Assembly (NCBI GenBank): GCA_036417435.1
Contig: CM070909.1
Span: forward strand, 11,068,597-11,132,596
Length of the DNA: 64,000 bases
Reading direction: 5' to 3'
Source of the DNA: Inia geoffrensis
Lineage: Eukaryota > Chordata > Mammalia > Artiodactyla > Iniidae
Positions 58,781-64,000 of this stretch are shown here, one piece after another. The notes beneath the pieces were generated by a model, which saw nothing but the letters and a program-made list of their open reading frames with translations, was not told the DNA's origin and did no database searches. Every line of letters begins with the position of its first letter. The first letter of the stretch is position 1. A program made the translations under genes and the position numbers.

Positions 58781-60054
58781 AAGAATCAGCTGTACTGTCA
58801 ATTGGCTACATCAAGGCCAAGAACGATTATTATTATAAGTAAGAAAGCAGATTAATTGCAGGGGCAGATAATGCTTAAAAGCTGAGATAGAACCTAGACT
58901 GATGAGGGTTAAAGAAAGCATGAGCATCAGGAAATCCTTCTGTTCCCTGAAATCTCTCGCTTAGGAAGGGGCCTTCGCGGCGTTATATAGCTGGAGTCTA
59001 CACCGCCCAATTCAGCTAACGTTGTAGGCAGGAGAAAGTTGTGGAGAAGGCTACCTGAGCTGAGTGGGGTAAGACTAACTTTAGGAAATGAGGTTGAAGC
59101 CAAGGCATGTATAGGAACCCTTTCACTTCATCCCCATTTTCCTTTCCTTATCCAGAGTTGGCTGTCTCCTCAGCTATATTCTAACCTATCTCCTCATGAT
59201 CATTCTGGTTAGGAAACTCAGAGAAATTATGAGAAATTCCACAAGAAAAGACTCAGTTTTTTAATCTGGAAAAATTCCCAAGATTTGCCAGTCTACCTCA
59301 ACCTTTTATCTTCTAAGACAGAAAACAAATAATAATAATAAAACAACTAAGCACACTGAGGTAAGTACCTTGTTCTTTGCTCACAAAAAAAAAGTACCAG
59401 AGCTTAAAACAGATTTCAGACCCTTGGACTCAGGACAGGACTCTTTCCACTTTCCACTATCTATATAATATCTCCTTTTTCTTTGTGTACATTTATTCCC
59501 TTCTACTTGTACTTTCCCCAGTTAGAAACTGTATCCAAGAAATGATATGCTAATATAGAGCATTGAATACCCAACCTACTTATTCAGTACTTAATCAGTT
59601 TGCCTATGATTATCTGTTTCTTTCTAACCAGACAGTAATTTCCTTGAGGGCATACTCAGTTTCTTTACGTCCTTTTATTAGCACAGCCCAGAAGTAGACA
59701 CAGAGCCGTAGCCTTGTGGGGGAGTTAGAAGAGAAAGCATGAAAGCCTTCACGAGAACAAGAATTCGGGGACTTTGGCTATTTTCTTCCTGGCTGTACCC
59801 CTAGCACTTGGTAACAGGGCTTTTTCCGGGTGCTTTTCAGTGTGGGTGTGTTACACATTACAGTAGCGTAATGCCTTTATCACCATAACTACCGATGACT
59901 GCAAGTAAGTAGTGGGAAGAAAGCTTGGTCTGAAATCTAGAACAACTCAGATGGGGAGAGGATTCATATCAGAGGGAGTCCACAGTCACAGAAATAACAG
60001 AGAAAGATAGGAGACAACATGTGAATGAGGTTGAGAGATTGATAGAAAGGAAAA
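58781..60054. other. Unique DNA, no gene recognised
   Basis: An L2-like tail may be present near 59630-59700. Around 58970-59000 a few CpGs and a TATATA occur, but this is too little to call a promoter. Confidence 0.45.
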
Positions 60055-60066
60055 ACAAATTAAGAA

Positions 60067-63000
60067 AAAGAGAAGACAGAGATGGGATCAATCAAGATGG
60101 TGGCGTAGGAGGAGGTGGAGCTCACCTCCCCCCCCACGAACACATCAAAAATACATCTATATATGGAACAATTCTCACTGAAAACTAACTAGAGACTGGC
60201 AGAAAGACTCCTGTACAAACAAGGCTATAAGAAAGATCCACACATAACTGGATAAGAAGGGAAGGGAAGTGATCAGGTTAGGACCTGTGCCCCTGGAAGG
60301 GGACTCAGGGGAAAAGGATGATTACACAGGTGAAGACCCATGTTGGGGAGTGAGCAGTTCAAGCCATATATTGGGCATCTCAGTTCTGGGGTCCTACACA
60401 GGGGAGATGAGCTCCCTTGGCTTGTGGGAAGACCACTGGAGCTAACAGGAGAGCTGTGGGGAGCCTGGACTCACTCCTGAGGAACACATATGTGCTGGCT
60501 TGCCCCTGAGGCAAAGTGGAGAAGACAGAGTGAGGACTACTCCAGTGGCTGCCAGGTTTCCCGAGACAGCCTCGGCATGTGCCCCAGCCCAAGCAGAGAG
60601 AACTCTCCAGCCCCACTTACTCTGGGTCTTAGTGTGACACTGGATCTGGGGTGGCCATGTCCAGGAAGAAAGCTCATCTGTTCAATGCAGAGGTGACCTG
60701 GGTGGGGCAGTGATCAGCTGTGATCACTGGGCAAAAGGGACTTGGATCCAAGGCTACTTCTGAGCAGAGCAAGGGAAACAATTGCAGGCATCTGCACATG
60801 CAGCACATCAGAGACAATTCAGACAAAGGTCCCAGAACAGAGGGAGGGGAAAACACACACTTAAAGGAAACAGAGCCAGCTTGGCCCAAACCTCAGGGCT
60901 TCTGCTCCAGCAACTTGGGGTCATACCCCACCCCCAATAGGGCAGCGATCGCCACTGAGAAGAGGGGAAGTCCCGCCTCACACCAGCTCCAGCTCCAGCC
61001 CCTCCATGTCCAGCCCCACCTCCTACCAAAATGATAGCTGCCAGCACACCCTGAGGAAAGACATGATTGCATACACAGTAAATCCAGCTCTCCCACCAAA
61101 GGCACTGGGCACACATAGTCTGTATATGGATGCTCCCACACAAGAACACCCCTTCAAGACTGCAAGAGGTAACTGTTCATAGAGTCAATGCAGTCAGAGA
61201 AAGTTAAGCCAAAAAAAAAAAAAAATGCTGAAAAAATAAATAACAAACAGAAATAAACAATTACCAAGTAAAGAATTCAAAGCATTAGTAATAAGGATGT
61301 TAACTAAATTAAGGAAAAGAATAGATGAACACCATGGGAATTTTAACAAAGAACTAGAATATATTTTTAAAAACTCAATCAAAAATGACGAACTCAATAA
61401 CAAATAAAAAACACATTAGAAAGAATGAATAGCAGACTAAGTGATACAGAAGAACATCTGGAAGACAGAATAATGGAAATCACCCAATCATAACAGCAAA
61501 AAGAAAAGCAAATTTTGGGCTTCCCTGGTGACACAGTGGTTGAGAGTCCGCCTGCCGATGCAGGGGACACGGGTTCATGCCCTGGTCTGGGAAGATCCCA
61601 CGTGCCATGGAGCGGCTGAGCCCATGAGCCATGGCCGCTGAGCCTGCACGTCCGGAGACTGTGCTCTGCAACAGGAGAGGCCACAACAGTGAGAGGCCCA
61701 CGTACCACAAAAAAAAAAAAAAAGAAAGAAAGAAAAGCAAATTTTAATAAATGAAATCAAAGAGATCTCTGGGATAACATTAAGTGCACAAATATTTGCA
61801 TTAAAGGGGTTATCGAAGGAGAAGACAGAGGGAAGGGGACCAAAACTCATTTATAATCACTTCAAAAGGAATAAAATACCTAGGAATAAACCTACCTAAG
61901 GAGGCAGAGAACTGTACTCTGAAAACTATAAGACACTGATGAAAGAAATTGAAGATGACACAAACAGATGGAAAGATATAACCTGTTCCTGGATTGGAAG
62001 AATTAATATTGTTAAAATGACCATGCTACCCAAGGCAAACTACAGGCTCAATGCAACTCTATTAAAATATGAATGGTATTTTTCACAGAACTAGAACAAA
62101 TACTTAAGAAAGTTGTATGGAAACACAAAAGACTCCAAATAACCAAAACAATCTTGAGAAAGAAGAGCACAACTAGAGGAATCACTCTCCCTGACTTCAG
62201 ACTAGACTACAAAGCTACAGTAATCAAAATAGCACAGTACTGGCACAAAAACATACACATAGATCAATAGAACAGAATAGAAAGCAGAAATAAACCCATG
62301 CATCTATGGTCAATTAATCTACAACAGAGGAAGCAAGAATATGCAACAGAGAAAAGACAGTCTCTTCAACAAGTGGTGCTGGGAAAACTGGACAGCTACA
62401 TAAAACAATGAGATTAGAACATTTCTTTACACCATATACAAGAATAAACTCAAAATGGTTAAAGGACCTAAATGTAAGACCTAAAACCATAAAATTCCTA
62501 AAAAAGAACATAGGCAGAACACTCTTTGACATAAATCATAGCAATATTTTCTTGGATCAGTCTCCTAAGGCAAAAGAAATAAAAGCAAAAGTAAGCAAAT
62601 GGGACCTAATTAAACTTAAATGCTTTTGCACAGCAAAGGAAACCACCAACAAAACAAAAAGACAACCTGTGGAATGGGAGAGGGTGTTTGCAAATGACAA
62701 AACCAACAAGGGCTTAATATACAAAATACACAAACAGCTCATCCAATTCAATATTTAAAAAAAACAAACAACCCAATCAAAAAACTGGTCAGAAGACCTG
62801 CATAGACATTTTTCCAAAGAAGACATACAGATGGGTAACAGGCAAATGAAAGCTGCTCAACATCACTAATCAGCAAGGAAATGCAAATCAAAACCACAAT
62901 GAGATATCATCTCACACCTGTGAGAATAGCTTTAAATAACAAATGTTGGAAGGGATGTAGAGATAAGGGAACTCTTGTACCTAATGGTGAGAATGTAAAT

Positions 63001-63705
63001 TGGTGCAGTTGCTATGGAAAACAGTACGGATGTTCCTCAAAAAATTAAACATAGGATTACCATATGACCCAGCAAATCCACTCCTGGGTGTATATCTGGA
63101 AACATGAAAACACTTACTTGAAAAGATACGTGCACACGAATGTTCAAAAAAGCATTACTTATAATAGCCAAAATATAGAAGCAACCCAAGTGGCCATCAA
63201 CAGACAAATGGATAAAAAAAAAAGACATATATACATTATATATGTATATATAATGGAATATTACTCAGCCATAAAAAAGAATGAAATTCTGCCATTTGCA
63301 GCAACATGGATGGACCTAGAGAACAGCATGCACAGTAAAATAAGTCAGACAGAGAAAGGCAAATACTGTATTCACACTTACTTATGGAATATAAAAAGTA
63401 AAACAAATGAATGTATATAGCAAAGCAGAACAGACCCACAGATATAGAAAACAAACTAATAGTTACCAGTGGGGAGGGGGAAGAGGGAAGGAGCAAGATA
63501 GGGGTATGGGATTAAGAGATACAAACTGCTTTGTATAAAATACATAAGCAACAAGGATATATTGCACAGCACAGGGAATAATAGCCATTATTTTGTAATA
63601 ACTTTTAACAGAGTAAAATCTATAAAAATACTGAATCACTATGCTGTACACCTGAAACTAATAATATTGTAAATCAACTATACTTCAATAAAAAAGAAAA
63701 AGAAG
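60067..63705 (+). mobile_element. L1 with 5' and 3' ends but a large internal deletion
   Basis: Begins with a full-length-type 5' end (atcaatcaagatggtggcgt at about 60088). The 5' UTR runs to about 61180, and the ORF1 start region to about 61840. It then passes directly to the ORF2 3' region (ggaataaaatacctaggaat at about 61868) and on to 'tatacttcaataaaaaag'. The ORF1 C-terminus and most of ORF2, including the reverse-transcriptase core, are missing. A 12-bp duplication acaaattaagaa (60055-60066 and 63706-63717) probably marks the target site. Confidence 0.88.
61518..61722 (+). mobile_element. CHR SINE, short form, inside the L1
   Basis: Complete element. 'agaaaagcaaatttt' occurs on both sides as the target duplication. 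Confidence 0.95.
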
Positions 63706-63764
63706 ACAAATTAAGAAGGAAACTGAAATTTGGTAAACGAAGAACAGCATTATCAGACTGCACG

Positions 63765-63885
63765 ATTTTTAAGCGTGATTACAGATATTATCTCATCTCA
63801 TTTAAATATCACAACAACCCTGTGAGGTAATTACGTTCTTCATTATGCATAAGAGATGAGGAACTGAAGCTGACAGCAGGAAGTC
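63765..63885 (-). repeat. MIR SINE fragment
   Basis: 'cacaacaaccctgtgaggta' and 'gagatgaggaactgaagct' in reverse MIR order. Confidence 0.75.
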
Positions 63886-64000
63886 CAAGGCGGCACGTCT
63901 GAACGACTGTATTGTCCTGTGACAAGTACTGTAATTCCTGTACATGCTTGTGTCTATATATCTCCCCTCTCCTGATGGCCTCCTCTCCAGTAATACACAG

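Noticed and set aside
58960..59050. Possible promoter (few CpGs and a TATATA)
   Set aside because: Too few CpGs and no adjacent exon to support a promoter call.
60490..61150. Several ORFs of 70-113 codons in both strands
   Set aside because: They lie in the 5' UTR of an L1, which is GC-rich and often open by chance.

Overview
The window is ordinary mammalian chromosomal DNA. It is almost certainly from a cetacean, or at least a close whale/hippo-clade cetartiodactyl. The main clue is about 28 copies of tRNA-derived SINEs of the CHR type (heads reading like 'cttccctggtggcgcagtgg'), many with intact target-site duplications. I saw no primate Alu, pig PRE-1 or bovine BovB/Bov-A signature. The remainder is intron with L1, L2, MIR and hAT-type repeats and simple repeats. 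There is no bacterial-style gene organisation, CRISPR array, or true tRNA/rRNA gene.

Two genes can be reconstructed, both on the minus strand, in the order known from human 12p13.2 (MAGOHB, then STYK1). MAGOHB occupies the left end. Its first three coding exons lie at 3617-3710, 1160-1218 and 373-483 and give the first 88 residues; the last coding exons are outside the window. Its start codon lies in a GC/CpG-rich promoter at about 3450-3930. MAGOHB is a core exon-junction-complex protein.

STYK1 (NOK), a single-pass membrane kinase-like protein, is complete in its coding part. Nine coding exons between 27510 and 11338 join in phase into 421 codons plus stop (1266 bp), with consensus GT-AG junctions. 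The protein has a short N-terminal ectodomain, one transmembrane helix and a kinase-like domain in which the DFG aspartate is replaced (Gly-Leu-Gly). The DNA from 27.5 to 64 kb has no further recognisable coding exon. It is probably the 5' non-coding part of STYK1 and its upstream flank.

Repeat layout: 3.2-9.6 kb is the intergenic spacer with SINEs, an L2 tail and a hAT element with a perfect 8-bp duplication. 15-21 kb is a dense SINE/L1 cluster inside STYK1 introns, with three copies of one target site from successive L1 and SINE insertions. 24.7-26.3 kb is an old repeat holding a run of 22 G. 31-49 kb is mixed SINE/L1/MIR intronic DNA. 50.9-58.8 kb is a long decayed L1 carrying a solo ERV LTR and two SINEs. 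60.1-63.7 kb is a second L1 with its 5' and 3' ends present but most of the middle missing.

No previously undescribed system is supported. The most unusual signals are a ~107-bp piece resembling the locus at 44.8 kb that replaces a stretch of L1 at 57.7 kb, a second pair of related ~115-bp segments (28.0 and 30.7 kb), a candidate SINE 3' transduction at 20.8 kb, and the L1/SINE nesting at 18.6-19.2 kb.
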